In this document: positions 17,086 through 25,821 of the stretch, piece by piece
Layout of the letters: each line of letters opens with the position of its first letter
How positions within the stretch are numbered: the first letter of the stretch is position 1
Source of the DNA: Betaproteobacteria bacterium
GTDB taxonomy: Bacteria > Pseudomonadota > Gammaproteobacteria > Burkholderiales > Rhodocyclaceae
Reading direction: 5' to 3'
Assembly: GCA_016234745.1 (NCBI GenBank)
Contig: JACRAR010000030.1
Coordinates: 1 to 64,000, forward strand
Length of the DNA stretch: 64,000 nt
The notes under the pieces: generated by a model
Told to the model about the DNA's origin: nothing
Database searches by the model: none
The model's input: the letters and a program-made list of their open reading frames with translations, nothing else
Translations under genes and position numbers: made by a program

Positions 17086-17373
17086 TCAAGGCTCCTTGCT
17101 TGAAGTTTCGTGCGGCAGGATATCTTGCTGATTCACACGCTCTTCAACAAGAATCGCCTCACCTTCGATGACTTGCCCGCCCTGTTGAACCTCTGACATC
17201 TGTTTTCGTATTTTTCTGGTTTTCCAAAGGAAGTAACCCCAGGCCAGAAGACCAAGTGTTGCAAGGACCGCCAATAACACGAGGGAAAACATCAGCCCAA
17301 GAACAAAAATGATTGTTCCTCCAACTGCTGCAAGCAGCTTTCCAAGCATACCGAATTGAGCGGGCTGTCTCAT
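17086..17373 (-). CDS. Small membrane protein, unknown function
   Basis: About 95 aa from an ATG, with two hydrophobic helices (KLLAAVGGTIIFVLGLMFSL, then VLLAVLATLGLLAWGYFLW) followed by a basic cluster KTRKIRK and a polar cytoplasmic tail. The open frame starts with a TTG at 17412, and an internal Met (MLGKLL) is another possible start. It converges with the NTF2-like gene. No family is recognised. Confidence 0.5.
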   Translation of the reverse strand: MRQPAQFGMLGKLLAAVGGTIIFVLGLMFSLVLLAVLATLGLLAWGYFLWKTRKIRKQMSEVQQGGQVIEGEAILVEERVNQQDILPHETSSKEP

Positions 17374-17559
17374 CGCGCGGGATAACAGGCCACATGTTGC
17401 GGCCGGTATCAATTGTCGGGGTTCAAGATACTACAAAGGCTTTTCTTGCTGGCGGATTGTAGATTGTATACCGGAGTGACATCCCTGCCGGCTTTATCCT
17501 CCCAAGCATTTCGACGCAGGACGCTATAGTCTGCTCCCGCTATTTATAATTGCCAGATC

Positions 17560-18858
17560 ATGTATTGGGAAAAAGAGTTAGAAACCATTGACCGGAAAAA
17601 CCTGGAGAGACTCCAGCTTGAGCGATTGCAGCAGACACTGCGCCAAGCCGCAAATTCTCCCCACTACGGAAGAATCCCGGAAATCGGCCGCTACGTTCAA
17701 TCAGGGATGGCGTCGATCGAGCAGGTTCATGCCCTCCCCTTCACTACCAAGGAACAGATGCGGCAAGACTTTCCCTGGGGCTTCCTTGCGGCGGACAAGA
17801 AGGAGGTTGTCCGTTTGCACAGTTCGAGCGGCACAACGGGAAATCCCACGGTTGTGTATCACAACAAGCACGATCTCGACAGCTGGACGAATCTGATGGC
17901 GCGTTCCCTGTTTGCCGCAGGCGTGCGCGACACCGATGTATTTCAGAATATCTGCGGCTACGGATTATTTACCGGCGGACTCGGATTCCAGTATGGCGTG
18001 GAGAAGCTGGGTTGCCTGAGCATCCCCGCCGGAGCGGGAAACAGCCTGCGTCAGATCAAGCTGATGCGCGATTTCGGAACGACCGTCGCGCACGTCATTC
18101 CCAGCTACCTGGGACGTTTGTTCGATGTCTTCCAGGAAGAAGGGCTCGATCCCCGCAAAGACACGCAGCTGCACACGCTGGTGATTGGCGCCGAGCCGCA
18201 CACCGAGGAGCATCGGCTGCGAATTGAAGCCATGTTTGGCGTCAAAGCCTACAATTCGTTTGGCCTTTCCGAGATGAACGGTCCTGGCGTCGCCTTCGAA
18301 TGCGCGGAACAAAATGGCTTGCATATCTGGGAAGACGCCTACCTTGTCGAGATTATCGACCCCGAAACCCTGCAGCCGGTCGCCGATGGCCAAATCGGCG
18401 AGTTGGTGATGACCACCCTCGACCGGCAAGCCATGCCTGTCGTGCGCTACCGCACGCGCGATCTGACGCGCTTTCTGCCCGGCGCATGCCCCTGCGGGCG
18501 CACCCACCGCCGCATTGACCGGATCTCCGGACGTTCCGACGACATGTTCATCATCAAGGGCTGCAATGTTTTTCCCATGCAGATTGAAGGGATACTGATG
18601 AAGCTGCCGGAGGTCGGCGAGGACTATCGCATCCTTCTGGAAACAATCGCTGACCAGGACGAAATGATTGTTGAAGTCGAAGTGAAAAAAGAATGGTTCA
18701 AGGGCGACCTGGCGTTTCTCGAGCGCCTGCAGAAACAGATCACCCATCTTGTGCGCGACGAAGTGCTGGTTCGTCCGCGGATAAGACTCGTTGCAGCAGG
18801 ATCAATTCCCAAGGCGGAAGGCAAGGCCCAGAGAGTTTTTGACCATCGCAAGACATAG
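17560..18858 (+). CDS. Phenylacetate-CoA ligase family enzyme (PaaK-like)
   Basis: A 432-aa AMP-forming acyl-CoA ligase of the PaaK type. The adenylate-forming P-loop is HSSSGTTGNPTVVY (residues ~86-99), followed by FNSFGLSEMNGPG-like (YNSFGLSEMNGPG) and the hinge region TRDLTRFLPGACPCGRTHRR with GRSDDMFIIKGCNVFP. The C-terminal AMP-binding_C_2 domain is present. The acid it activates is uncertain; phenylacetate is the family default, but no paa catabolic genes are nearby. The next gene is a radical SAM protein on the same strand 87 bp downstream. Confidence 0.85.
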   Translation: MYWEKELETIDRKNLERLQLERLQQTLRQAANSPHYGRIPEIGRYVQSGMASIEQVHALPFTTKEQMRQDFPWGFLAADKKEVVRLHSSSGTTGNPTVVYHNKHDLDSWTNLMARSLFAAGVRDTDVFQNICGYGLFTGGLGFQYGVEKLGCLSIPAGAGNSLRQIKLMRDFGTTVAHVIPSYLGRLFDVFQEEGLDPRKDTQLHTLVIGAEPHTEEHRLRIEAMFGVKAYNSFGLSEMNGPGVAFECAEQNGLHIWEDAYLVEIIDPETLQPVADGQIGELVMTTLDRQAMPVVRYRTRDLTRFLPGACPCGRTHRRIDRISGRSDDMFIIKGCNVFPMQIEGILMKLPEVGEDYRILLETIADQDEMIVEVEVKKEWFKGDLAFLERLQKQITHLVRDEVLVRPRIRLVAAGSIPKAEGKAQRVFDHRKT

Positions 18859-18945
18859 CCGACACAGCCGAATATGACCTGCCAAGCATCCCTATTTGAT
18901 CTGCGTCAGCCCGGAACCCAGGAAGCTGCCTATGCATAAGGTAAA

Positions 18946-20535
18946 ATGCTGCCCAAGCCGTTTACCGTAGGAAGGCTCATCCGAAATATGCTTGCTGACA
19001 ACCCCGGCACCAAATCCATCCTGTATGTACGCTTGCCCTGCTGGAAGATTTATCCTGGCGGCGTGATTTACGTCGCCGATTACATCCACAAGCAACGTCC
19101 GAACATCGCCCAGCACCTGCTCGACTTGGCACTGGTTGCGCCAGGCCAGCGCAAGCGCGTATTGCGCAACAAACTCCAGGAACTGCAACCGGATCTGGTC
19201 GCTTTTTCCTGGCGCAATATGCAATCCTTCGGTCCGCATCCCGAGGACGACGCGCTTGACGTGGTGATGAAATTCGACCACTCGCCTCATCTTTGGGACC
19301 GCCTCAAGTCGGTCAAGGATGCGGTGCGCATCATCGGAGACTATGTGCTCAGTCGCCTGCGCAATTTCGGCTACATGAAGATGGTCCGTCGCTTGCTGCC
19401 GGAGGCGCGCATCGTCGTGGGCGGCACAGCGGTTTCGATATTCGGCAAACACGTCGTAACCAAGTGCCCCAACGATACTGTCGTGGTCATCGGCGAAGGC
19501 GAGGACGCCATGCTGTCCATCGTCGATGGTTTGACAAACCCCAAAGGTGAATATTTCTACAAGGACAAGTCGGGCACGGTGACGCACCGGATACGCAGCG
19601 AGGATTTCGATCTGCGTCAGCTGACAGCCGTGGACTTCCCCTATGTGGAATCCATCTTTCCTTCATTCCGCGAGTACCTCGGCGACGACATCGGGGTGCA
19701 CACCAAGCGCGGCTGCCCCTTCCAGTGCCACTTCTGCCTCTACAACAAGATCGAGGGCGCGCAGCAGCGTTATCGGGATCCGGCGGAAATCGGCAAGGAA
19801 ATCGAAGTGCTTAACCAGCGCTATGGCGTCAAACACATCTGGTTCACCGACGCCCAGTTCTGTTCCACGCGACGCAGCATGGAGCATGTCGAACACGTGT
19901 TGGACGAGATGCTGGCGCGGCAGACCCGGGTCAGCTGGTCCGGCTACCTGCGACTGAATTACCTGACCCCGTCGATTGCGCAGAAGATGCTGGCCACGGG
20001 CATGTGCAGTGTGGATCTGTCATTTACCGGCTCGCAGGAAGTGATCGACCACCTGACCCTCGGCTATTCCCTAGAGCAGCAGATGGAAGCCTTCCGCATG
20101 CTCAAGGCGCAGGGCCACGACAAGCAGAAGGTGAAGCTTTACATCCCGCTGAATGCCCCCGGCGAGACTATGGAGACGCTGCGCCGGACCATCGACAAGA
20201 TCAAGGAGATTTATGGGCTTTTCGGGCGCGATCAGGTCTTGCCGTTCATTTTCTTCATCGGCATCCAGCCCGGCACGCCGGTGGAAAAGCTGCTGATCGA
20301 ACGCGGCTACCTGCCGCCGAATTACAACCCGCTGACACTGAATCCATTCACGATCAAGAAACTCCTCTACAACCCGAAGCCATTGGGCAAGCTGATCGGG
20401 CGCGCCTATCTCGAGGCGGTGGAGTCGCTCGATCCTTCCAGCGAATACATCGGTCGATTGACGCTGGACATCATCGAGCGCAATTTGCCGACATTCGCTC
20501 CGGAACTTGTGGCGTCCCCCGCACTGAACTCGTGA
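18946..20535 (+). CDS. B12-binding-type radical SAM protein
   Basis: This 529-aa protein has an N-terminal Rossmann-like region similar to cobalamin-binding domains (ILYVRLPCWKIYPGGVIYVA..., RIVVGGTAVSIFGKHV) and a radical SAM core with the cluster motif CPFQCHFC (CX3CX2C). The DXHXXG motif of true B12 binding is not obvious, so the cofactor use is uncertain. ATG at 18946 has AAGG upstream; an internal ATG (MLADNPG) is an alternative with GGAAGG. The substrate is unknown. Pairing with the PaaK-like ligase suggests modification of an activated acid or lipid. Confidence 0.7.
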   Translation: MLPKPFTVGRLIRNMLADNPGTKSILYVRLPCWKIYPGGVIYVADYIHKQRPNIAQHLLDLALVAPGQRKRVLRNKLQELQPDLVAFSWRNMQSFGPHPEDDALDVVMKFDHSPHLWDRLKSVKDAVRIIGDYVLSRLRNFGYMKMVRRLLPEARIVVGGTAVSIFGKHVVTKCPNDTVVVIGEGEDAMLSIVDGLTNPKGEYFYKDKSGTVTHRIRSEDFDLRQLTAVDFPYVESIFPSFREYLGDDIGVHTKRGCPFQCHFCLYNKIEGAQQRYRDPAEIGKEIEVLNQRYGVKHIWFTDAQFCSTRRSMEHVEHVLDEMLARQTRVSWSGYLRLNYLTPSIAQKMLATGMCSVDLSFTGSQEVIDHLTLGYSLEQQMEAFRMLKAQGHDKQKVKLYIPLNAPGETMETLRRTIDKIKEIYGLFGRDQVLPFIFFIGIQPGTPVEKLLIERGYLPPNYNPLTLNPFTIKKLLYNPKPLGKLIGRAYLEAVESLDPSSEYIGRLTLDIIERNLPTFAPELVASPALNS

Positions 20536-20654
20536 CTTTCGCGATCAATCGGGATCGTAGCGGCCAGTTCAATCGGCTTTAGAAACGGCCTTCACGCTGG
20601 GATCAATACGGATTTGGCACCGATCATCAGCGCAGATGCCCGCTTGAAATCTGC

Positions 20655-21503
20655 ATGAGCACGACATTGCTCAGCGTGGCGCAACTGAGCGCCTGTCTCG
20701 AAGACAGGAATCTGCGCGTCTTCGACTGCCGCCACGATCTGCGCAACCCGGACTATGGAACCCAGGCCTACGCACGCGGCCATATTCCCGGCGCCCAGTT
20801 TCTGCATTTGGATCGCGATCTTTCTGGGACGACGAATGGAAGTAACGGTCGCCACCCGCTGCCCGAACGAAAAGTATTCGCCGCAACCTTGTCGCGCTAT
20901 GGCGTGTGCGCCGATACCCAAGTAGTTGCGTACGACAACGAGGGCGGCATTTTTGCAGCCCGCCTCTGGTGGATGCTGCGTTGGATGGGCCACTTTCGCG
21001 TGGCGGTTCTGAACGGCGGTCTTGCTGCATGGAAAATGGCCAAGCTGCCCTTGTCACAGGAAGCGCCCGTGCCGGCAGCGGCAGATTTTCAGATGCGGCC
21101 CGGGGACCGGCCGCTTAATGCCGAAGATGTTCTCGCCAATCTGGATTCAGCCCGGATGCTTCTGCTCGACGCCCGCGATCCGGACCGCTTCAGCGGCGCA
21201 AAGGAAACACTCGATCCGGTGGGTGGCCACATCCCGGGTGCTATCAACCGCTTCTTTGCCGACAACCTTGATGAAAACGGCATTTATTTCAAGCCTGCCG
21301 CAGAACTGTCAACTGACTACTCCGCCATACTGAACGGACGTGATCCGGGCTCCGTGGTACAGACCTGCGGCTCTGGCGTCACTGCATGTCACAACCTGTT
21401 GGCTATGGAAACCGCCGGCCTGCAGGGCTCCCGCCTCTATCCCGGTTCCTGGAGCGAGTGGTGTGCTGATCCGACACGTCCGATCGCTCAAGGAGATTCT
21501 TGA
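20655..21503 (+). CDS. Two-domain sulfurtransferase (3-mercaptopyruvate/thiosulfate type)
   Basis: A 282-aa tandem-rhodanese enzyme. The N-terminal domain contains the inactive CRHDLRNPDYG-type loop with typical ARGHIPGAQFLHLD motif; the C-terminal domain carries the catalytic loop CGSGVTA, which resembles 3-mercaptopyruvate sulfurtransferases more than thiosulfate ones (CRKGVTA). It would form a persulfide on Cys and pass sulfane sulfur on. No signal peptide, so cytoplasmic. Its 3' end overlaps the convergent methyltransferase by 16 bp. Confidence 0.88.
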   Translation: MSTTLLSVAQLSACLEDRNLRVFDCRHDLRNPDYGTQAYARGHIPGAQFLHLDRDLSGTTNGSNGRHPLPERKVFAATLSRYGVCADTQVVAYDNEGGIFAARLWWMLRWMGHFRVAVLNGGLAAWKMAKLPLSQEAPVPAAADFQMRPGDRPLNAEDVLANLDSARMLLLDARDPDRFSGAKETLDPVGGHIPGAINRFFADNLDENGIYFKPAAELSTDYSAILNGRDPGSVVQTCGSGVTACHNLLAMETAGLQGSRLYPGSWSEWCADPTRPIAQGDS

Positions 21504-22114
21504 GCAGTTTCATTCGTCTCATTTTTCGGCTTCCGCGCGATGAAAGTGACGAACGATTTGATCGTCTCGCCCGGTGCCGGAAAGTCATCAAACTTTTCGC
21601 AGAGTATCTCCCACCCGACAAAACGCGCCCGCATTTCGTCTGCCGCAAACAGGCAGCAGGAAGCGGGATCAAACATGTCGAGATAGCTGGTGCCCTGGAT
21701 CAGGACATTGATGGCGGCGATTCCGCCAGGGCGAACGCTGGCCTGGAGTTGTTCCAGTTGGTGCCTTGCGGTGGCGCAATCGAAGAACATCAGCAGACCG
21801 ATCGAGACGACTGCATCGAAATCTTCGACAAACCGATAGGTGCGCAAATCCGCCAAGGCAGCCTTGAGCATCAGGCCTTCCTTGAGGGAAACCTCGGTCA
21901 GATGGCGGATCGCCGTGGGCGCCGCGTCAAGCGCAAGCACCGAGCAGCCGCGGCGCGCTGCCGCGAGCGCCAGGTTGCCCAGGCCGCAGCCGAAATCCAG
22001 TAGCCGCCCCTGCAGATAAGGCAAGGCGAGGGTTTCGAACGGATTGAGCGCCATTTCGCCTGAGCTGACCTGCTTGCGAAACTGGGTTTCGAAAAAATCG
22101 ATGCTGATACTCAT
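21488..22114 (-). CDS. Class I SAM-dependent methyltransferase (TehB-like)
   Basis: A 208-aa methyltransferase with motif I LLDFGCGLGNLALAAA (residues ~35-50), acidic post-I (VLALDAAPTA) and the DAVVSIGLLMFF motif. The substrate is unknown; TehB-like enzymes methylate chalcogen oxyanions or thiols. The ATG 22114 is preferred over a TTG at 22123. It follows the SenB-like gene by 22 bp on the same strand, so the pair is probably one transcript. The 3' end overlaps the sulfurtransferase by 16 bp in convergent orientation. Confidence 0.75.
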   Translation of the reverse strand: MSISIDFFETQFRKQVSSGEMALNPFETLALPYLQGRLLDFGCGLGNLALAAARRGCSVLALDAAPTAIRHLTEVSLKEGLMLKAALADLRTYRFVEDFDAVVSIGLLMFFDCATARHQLEQLQASVRPGGIAAINVLIQGTSYLDMFDPASCCLFAADEMRARFVGWEILCEKFDDFPAPGETIKSFVTFIARKPKNETNETAQESP

Positions 22115-22136
22115 GCTGTGCAATTCTCAAGGTAAG

Positions 22137-23129
22137 TCAGGCGGACAAACGCAACAGGTCGGCAACAAGGTGTCTGACGGCTTGTCTTTCCGTACGGGGA
22201 AGAAACAGGTGAGTTCTTGTCGCGACCTGCCGCGCCAGCCTGTGCAGCAGTCCGCCGGGACTGTCTTGCGTTTCCCGGCAATCGCGCAGCAGGCGCACCA
22301 GTTGTTCCGCATCGCCCCACTCGAAATATCCGCCGTAGTCCTCGCCGAGGAGGCCGACATTGCCGTCGATACGCGAGGCAAGCACCGGCGTGCCACTCAT
22401 GGCCGCCTCGATGATCACCTGCGCACCGCCTTCGATTCGACTGCAGTGGACCAACACATGCGCGTGCTGGATGCGTCGCCGGGTTTCCGCGTGCGGCCTG
22501 TTGCCCAGCCAGCGGTAGCGCGGGCAAGCCGCCATGAGCGCCGTGGCCTCGTCCGCAAGGGCCTGATTCTGCGGCCCGCCCACTTGATCGATGCAGATGC
22601 CGGCGTCGGGCGCAAGCATTCGCGCCGCAGCGTACAACGTCGCCGGTGATTTCTCCTCTCTCAAGTGACCCACCATCACGGCTTTCAGGTGGCGGGAGGT
22701 CTTGGCCGGAAGCGCGCGCCGTGTTGCAGACTGGAATATCACTCTGGTCTTGCCGCGCTGTTCCGGCGGCAGGGCCAGCGGAGCGCGATCCTGCAAAACG
22801 ACCAACGCATCGGCATCCATCAGCGCATCCTGTGCCGCGGGGTCGGTGCGAATATCGCGATACAGATCGGTTCCGGTCAGGACGACCGCGAGAGGTGCTG
22901 TACCGTGATGCGCGCGCCAGGCCGCAATCGAGCTGGCCGAACGCCGCGCATGCAAGGCGATCATCAGGGTATCCGACGCAGCAACGAAATCCGGCCAGGT
23001 TTTGACCAGACGCGTCGGGTAGAGCGGCGCCAAGAAGCGCCTCCAGCGTTCTGCGGTGCGCCAGTTGCCATTGTTGGCTTCTGCAGATGCTGGAGTGACA
23101 ATCACCACCTGAACATGACGTGACGACAT
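22137..23129 (-). CDS. senB: TIGR04348-family glycosyltransferase, SenB-like (selenosugar synthase)
   Basis: This 330-aa GT4-like enzyme matches the TIGR04348 pattern, with LMIALHARRSASSIAAW, then LAVVLTGTDLYRDI, and then a VFHCSR-like C-terminal donor region (HVLVHCSRIEGGAQVIIEAAM). In characterised selenoneine clusters SenB joins selenophosphate to UDP-sugars to give selenosugars; the senA and senC partners are not in this window. ATG 23129 gives the family N-terminus VQVVIVTPASAEANNGN; the longer frame to 23210 does not. The methyltransferase follows 22 bp downstream. SenB identity rests on motif recall. Confidence 0.65.
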   Translation of the reverse strand: MSSRHVQVVIVTPASAEANNGNWRTAERWRRFLAPLYPTRLVKTWPDFVAASDTLMIALHARRSASSIAAWRAHHGTAPLAVVLTGTDLYRDIRTDPAAQDALMDADALVVLQDRAPLALPPEQRGKTRVIFQSATRRALPAKTSRHLKAVMVGHLREEKSPATLYAAARMLAPDAGICIDQVGGPQNQALADEATALMAACPRYRWLGNRPHAETRRRIQHAHVLVHCSRIEGGAQVIIEAAMSGTPVLASRIDGNVGLLGEDYGGYFEWGDAEQLVRLLRDCRETQDSPGGLLHRLARQVATRTHLFLPRTERQAVRHLVADLLRLSA

Positions 23130-23304
23130 ATGCGCCCCCGACCAGGGATACTCCTCACCTAAAGCAATTCGACAACCCACCGGGTTACCGTGCCGGTCGC
23201 CTGGGCGCATTGTCCGCCGCGGGCTCGATCAAAGGACTTGTATTCTTCGGCGTTCCACCCTTGATCTTGTCGTCCAGGGCAAAGCATTCGGCGATCAACG
23301 TCCT

Positions 23305-24534
23305 TCAAACAACAATAAAGCTTTCTGTTGATTCATTGTAGCGCAGCCAGATGTACCAAATCAGAAGGACGCCAAACCCGAGGGAAAACGCCGCTGCGTG
23401 ACCGCCGAGCAGGTCTGGCAGATAGACCTGGATGCCCACTTTGGTGAACTCGATGTTGTCGGCGCCGCTCTCGCGCGCCATCACATCCCAGTGCGAAAGG
23501 ATGCCGGAGAATGTCGAACCGCCCCAGGCGAAGAAGAACACGGCCAGCCAGAGTTTGATATGCCCCTCTCCGGCACGCCAGAGGGCGCCGGAGGCGCAAC
23601 CGCCGGCAAACACCATGCCGATACCGAAAATCGCACCGCCTACCAGCGAGCCCAGCCAGAATGTGGCGGGAATGACATCGTAGGGATCAGCCAATTTCTT
23701 CTGCAGGATGATGGCGGCAATTGGGATGCCAACAGCCAACGCGAGGATGACGGCCTTGGTCATTTCACCCTCACCCGTCATGAATGGCTCGCGGAACGCG
23801 CGTGCGAAACAGAGGCGCGAACGATGCATCACGAAGCCCATGCAGAAGCCGATGCCGACCAGGATGGCGCGCGTGGTTATCTGCTCATTGTCGCTGCGAA
23901 ACCAGACGAACATCCAGCCGCCGACTGCCGCGGCCAGAAGCAAGCCGATGAAAGGGAAGCTCCTTTGCAGAGGCAGGTTGACAGCTGGAGGCGACCGGGT
24001 ACCCCAAGAAAAGTGATCCAGTGTCCACATCAGCAACTTCAATCCCGTAATCGCACCTATCATCAGACCTGCAGCCATGACCCAGCCGGCGGGAGAAGAA
24101 TTCATCGCCGGCGTAAAGAACCCCCCGGTTGTGCATCCGCCGGCCAATGTGGCGCCTATCCCCATCAGCGTGCCGCCTAGTCCGCCCCAGAGATATTCCA
24201 GCTTGGGGGCACGAAAGATGCCGAATTGCCCCGAACATAACGCTGCCGAGCATGCGCCAAGGATCAGCATGATGTTCATCAAGGACATGCGATGCAACAA
24301 CGGGGATTCCAGATTGGCCTTGATGTTCAGCAAAGGGCCGAGACCGATGGCGTTATTGAACCAATCGCCCCACAGGCGGAGACCTCCGAAGACGCCCCAG
24401 AAAGTTCCCCTCACCATCAGCAGCGCGATCAGAAGCACAAGCACCATTACGCCGAGATAGGGTGACCAGGGTTCAACCAGCAAACGCTGGTAGTCTTCGC
24501 GCAAACCTGCGCTCCAGGATCGATTTTCGGGCAT
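23305..24534 (-). CDS. YeeE/YedE-type sulfur-compound transporter
   Basis: A 409-aa inner-membrane protein with ten or more helices and two TsuA-like repeats: GATLAGGCTTGGFFTP in the first half and GMVFAGGCASGALWRAGEGH in the second. The conserved GGC cysteines of YeeE/YedE are in both repeats, and TsuA in this family imports thiosulfate. A TTG at 24543 would add three residues; the ATG is preferred. A close paralogue sits at 59041-60282. Divergent from the TusE-like gene across an AT-rich regulatory stretch. Confidence 0.85.
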   Translation of the reverse strand: MPENRSWSAGLREDYQRLLVEPWSPYLGVMVLVLLIALLMVRGTFWGVFGGLRLWGDWFNNAIGLGPLLNIKANLESPLLHRMSLMNIMLILGACSAALCSGQFGIFRAPKLEYLWGGLGGTLMGIGATLAGGCTTGGFFTPAMNSSPAGWVMAAGLMIGAITGLKLLMWTLDHFSWGTRSPPAVNLPLQRSFPFIGLLLAAAVGGWMFVWFRSDNEQITTRAILVGIGFCMGFVMHRSRLCFARAFREPFMTGEGEMTKAVILALAVGIPIAAIILQKKLADPYDVIPATFWLGSLVGGAIFGIGMVFAGGCASGALWRAGEGHIKLWLAVFFFAWGGSTFSGILSHWDVMARESGADNIEFTKVGIQVYLPDLLGGHAAAFSLGFGVLLIWYIWLRYNESTESFIVV

Positions 24535-24712
24535 GGATTTCAACTCTCAGTGATCGAATCGATGTAAGTGTTCTGCGCAGTTCGCTGTTGGGTGATTTGG
24601 CGGCCTGCTACTTGCGGTGTTCTGGATGCCCTGTTGGAAGCGGGAACGAATCACTTTTCCCTGGCCGGTTCAGCAATGCTTTATCAGCATAGGTGCGTCG
24701 CGGCGGATTTTA

Positions 24713-24726
24713 TTGACATACGTCAA
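24713..24726. promoter_or_regulatory. FNR/DNR-like binding site
   Basis: TTGACATACGTCAA is a perfect dyad matching the TTGAC/T-N4-A/GTCAA pattern of FNR/CRP-family anaerobic or NO-responsive regulators. A TATAGA element lies about 20 bp downstream, so activation is geometrically possible though not ideal. The assignment is from the motif only. Confidence 0.5.
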
Positions 24727-24819
24727 TATATTATAAAATAATGATATAGAGATTCGGATTAATCATTGATTATTAAATCTTAAAATATGCTCTGCATCCG
24801 CATTCTGTCATTTGCGTTC

Positions 24820-24848
24820 TTGACAACAGATATTTGTTGACTAAAAAT
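24820..24848 (+). promoter_or_regulatory. Sigma-70-like promoter for the TusE-like gene
   Basis: TTGACA at 24820-24825 is a perfect -35. A 16-17 bp spacer leads to an A-rich -10 candidate (TAAAAA/AAAAAT, 24842-24848). The start codon at 24906 is about 60 bp downstream with AGAGGGCTGAT as ribosome binding site. Confidence 0.45.
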
Positions 24849-24905
24849 ATCAACTATTCCCGGCTAAGCGATTCGAATTCCAATTTCAATAGATAGAGGG
24901 CTGAT

Positions 24906-25235
24906 ATGCTGAACATCAAAGGCAGGCAGATTGATACCGATGCGGAAGGATATCTGGCCAATCTCGAAGATTGGTCGGAGGAGTTGGCGGATCAACTTGC
25001 CGACAATGATCATCTGACGCTGACTGAGGAACATTGGAAAGTATTGCGCTGGATCCGCGACTACTATTCGGAAAATGGCATCGCCCCGAACCTGCGTATC
25101 ATGCAGAAATTCATCGGCGATCAACTGGGCAAGCAATATGCCGACAAGAAACATCTGTTCGAACTCTTTCCTTATGGCCCGGCCAAGCAGGGTGCCCGCT
25201 ATGCCGGTATGCCCAAGCCAACAGGCTGTGTTTAA
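24906..25235 (+). CDS. TusE/DsrC-family protein with only the penultimate cysteine
   Basis: A 109-aa small sulfur carrier of the DsrC/TusE family. The DsrC arm ends ...PAKQGARYAGMPKPTGCV: the penultimate CysA is present, but the CysB position (KQAC in true DsrC) is a glycine/alanine context. Single-cysteine members behave as TusE-type sulfur relay proteins rather than forming the DsrC trisulfide. Residues EDWSEELADQLA and HWKVLRWIRDYY are typical. It is the first gene of a cluster followed by a CbiX-like chelatase and a rhodanese. Confidence 0.85.
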   Translation: MLNIKGRQIDTDAEGYLANLEDWSEELADQLADNDHLTLTEEHWKVLRWIRDYYSENGIAPNLRIMQKFIGDQLGKQYADKKHLFELFPYGPAKQGARYAGMPKPTGCV

Positions 25236-25316
25236 TGCAACCGGGTCTGTGCGATGGGGATGTTCCCCGGCTGCAACGCAGCATGTAACTGATTGCCGCA
25301 ATACACACCGGCAACC

Positions 25317-25676
25317 ATGAAAGGTATTGTCTTGCTCGGCCATGGCGCCCGCAATCCCGAGTGGGCGGCGCCGTTCGTTCGCATTCGCGATGCCATTCTT
25401 AAACGCCAGCCTGCGGCCTGTGTCGAAATGGGCTTCCTCGAACTGATGCGACCGACTCTGGATGAAGCGATAGACATCTTGGTGAACCGGGGAATCCGGC
25501 AGATCGTCATCGTGCCGATATTCATGGCTGCCGGCGTACACATCAAAAAAGATCTGCCGCTACTGGCGGCGGCAGCAATGGAGCGGCATGCGCAGCTGAA
25601 CATCAGCCTGGCGGAACCGGTTGGAGAAGTTCCGGAAGTGATCGGCGCGATGGCCGACTATGCGCTCGTGCAGTGA
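25317..25676 (+). CDS. CbiX/SirB-like single-domain chelatase
   Basis: A 119-aa protein starting MKGIVLLGHGARNPEW, the hallmark of CbiX-type class II chelatases with the metal-binding histidine in LLGHGAR, then a second region VIVPIFMAAGVHIKKDLP with a conserved histidine. Family enzymes insert Co2+ or Fe2+ into sirohydrochlorin. Here it likely helps make sirohaem for DsrAB, together with the SUMT gene at 50785. The short length is typical of CbiX-S/SirB-like single-domain forms. ATG 25317 is supported by the conserved N-terminus. Confidence 0.8.
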   Translation: MKGIVLLGHGARNPEWAAPFVRIRDAILKRQPAACVEMGFLELMRPTLDEAIDILVNRGIRQIVIVPIFMAAGVHIKKDLPLLAAAAMERHAQLNISLAEPVGEVPEVIGAMADYALVQ

Positions 25677-25821
25677 TGAATTCACGTCCGCGCACATATC
25701 TGGCGCACATATCTGGAATTGATCGGTACAATTCCAGACCGTTGAAAAATGGCCGCATCCGATTCAACGCAATAGAGCATTGCGATGATCCGATGCGGCT
25801 TCCCGGCTAAGGGGAAAGAAG

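Larger units (their letters stand above)
24535..24905. promoter_or_regulatory. 371-bp divergent intergenic region (yeeE / tusE-like)
   Basis: Much more AT-rich than the surroundings from 24,710 onward. It holds the TTGAC-N4-GTCAA dyad at 24713-24726 and a sigma-70-like promoter at 24820-24848. Short inverted repeats (GATATTT/AAATATC at 24829-24851, GTTGA/TCAAC at 24836-24854) overlap the promoter and could be operator sites. No gene is apparent. Confidence 0.5.

Noticed and set aside
18892-19587. 231-aa minus-strand ORF over the radical SAM gene
   Set aside because: Antisense to the conserved radical SAM protein; no domain of its own.
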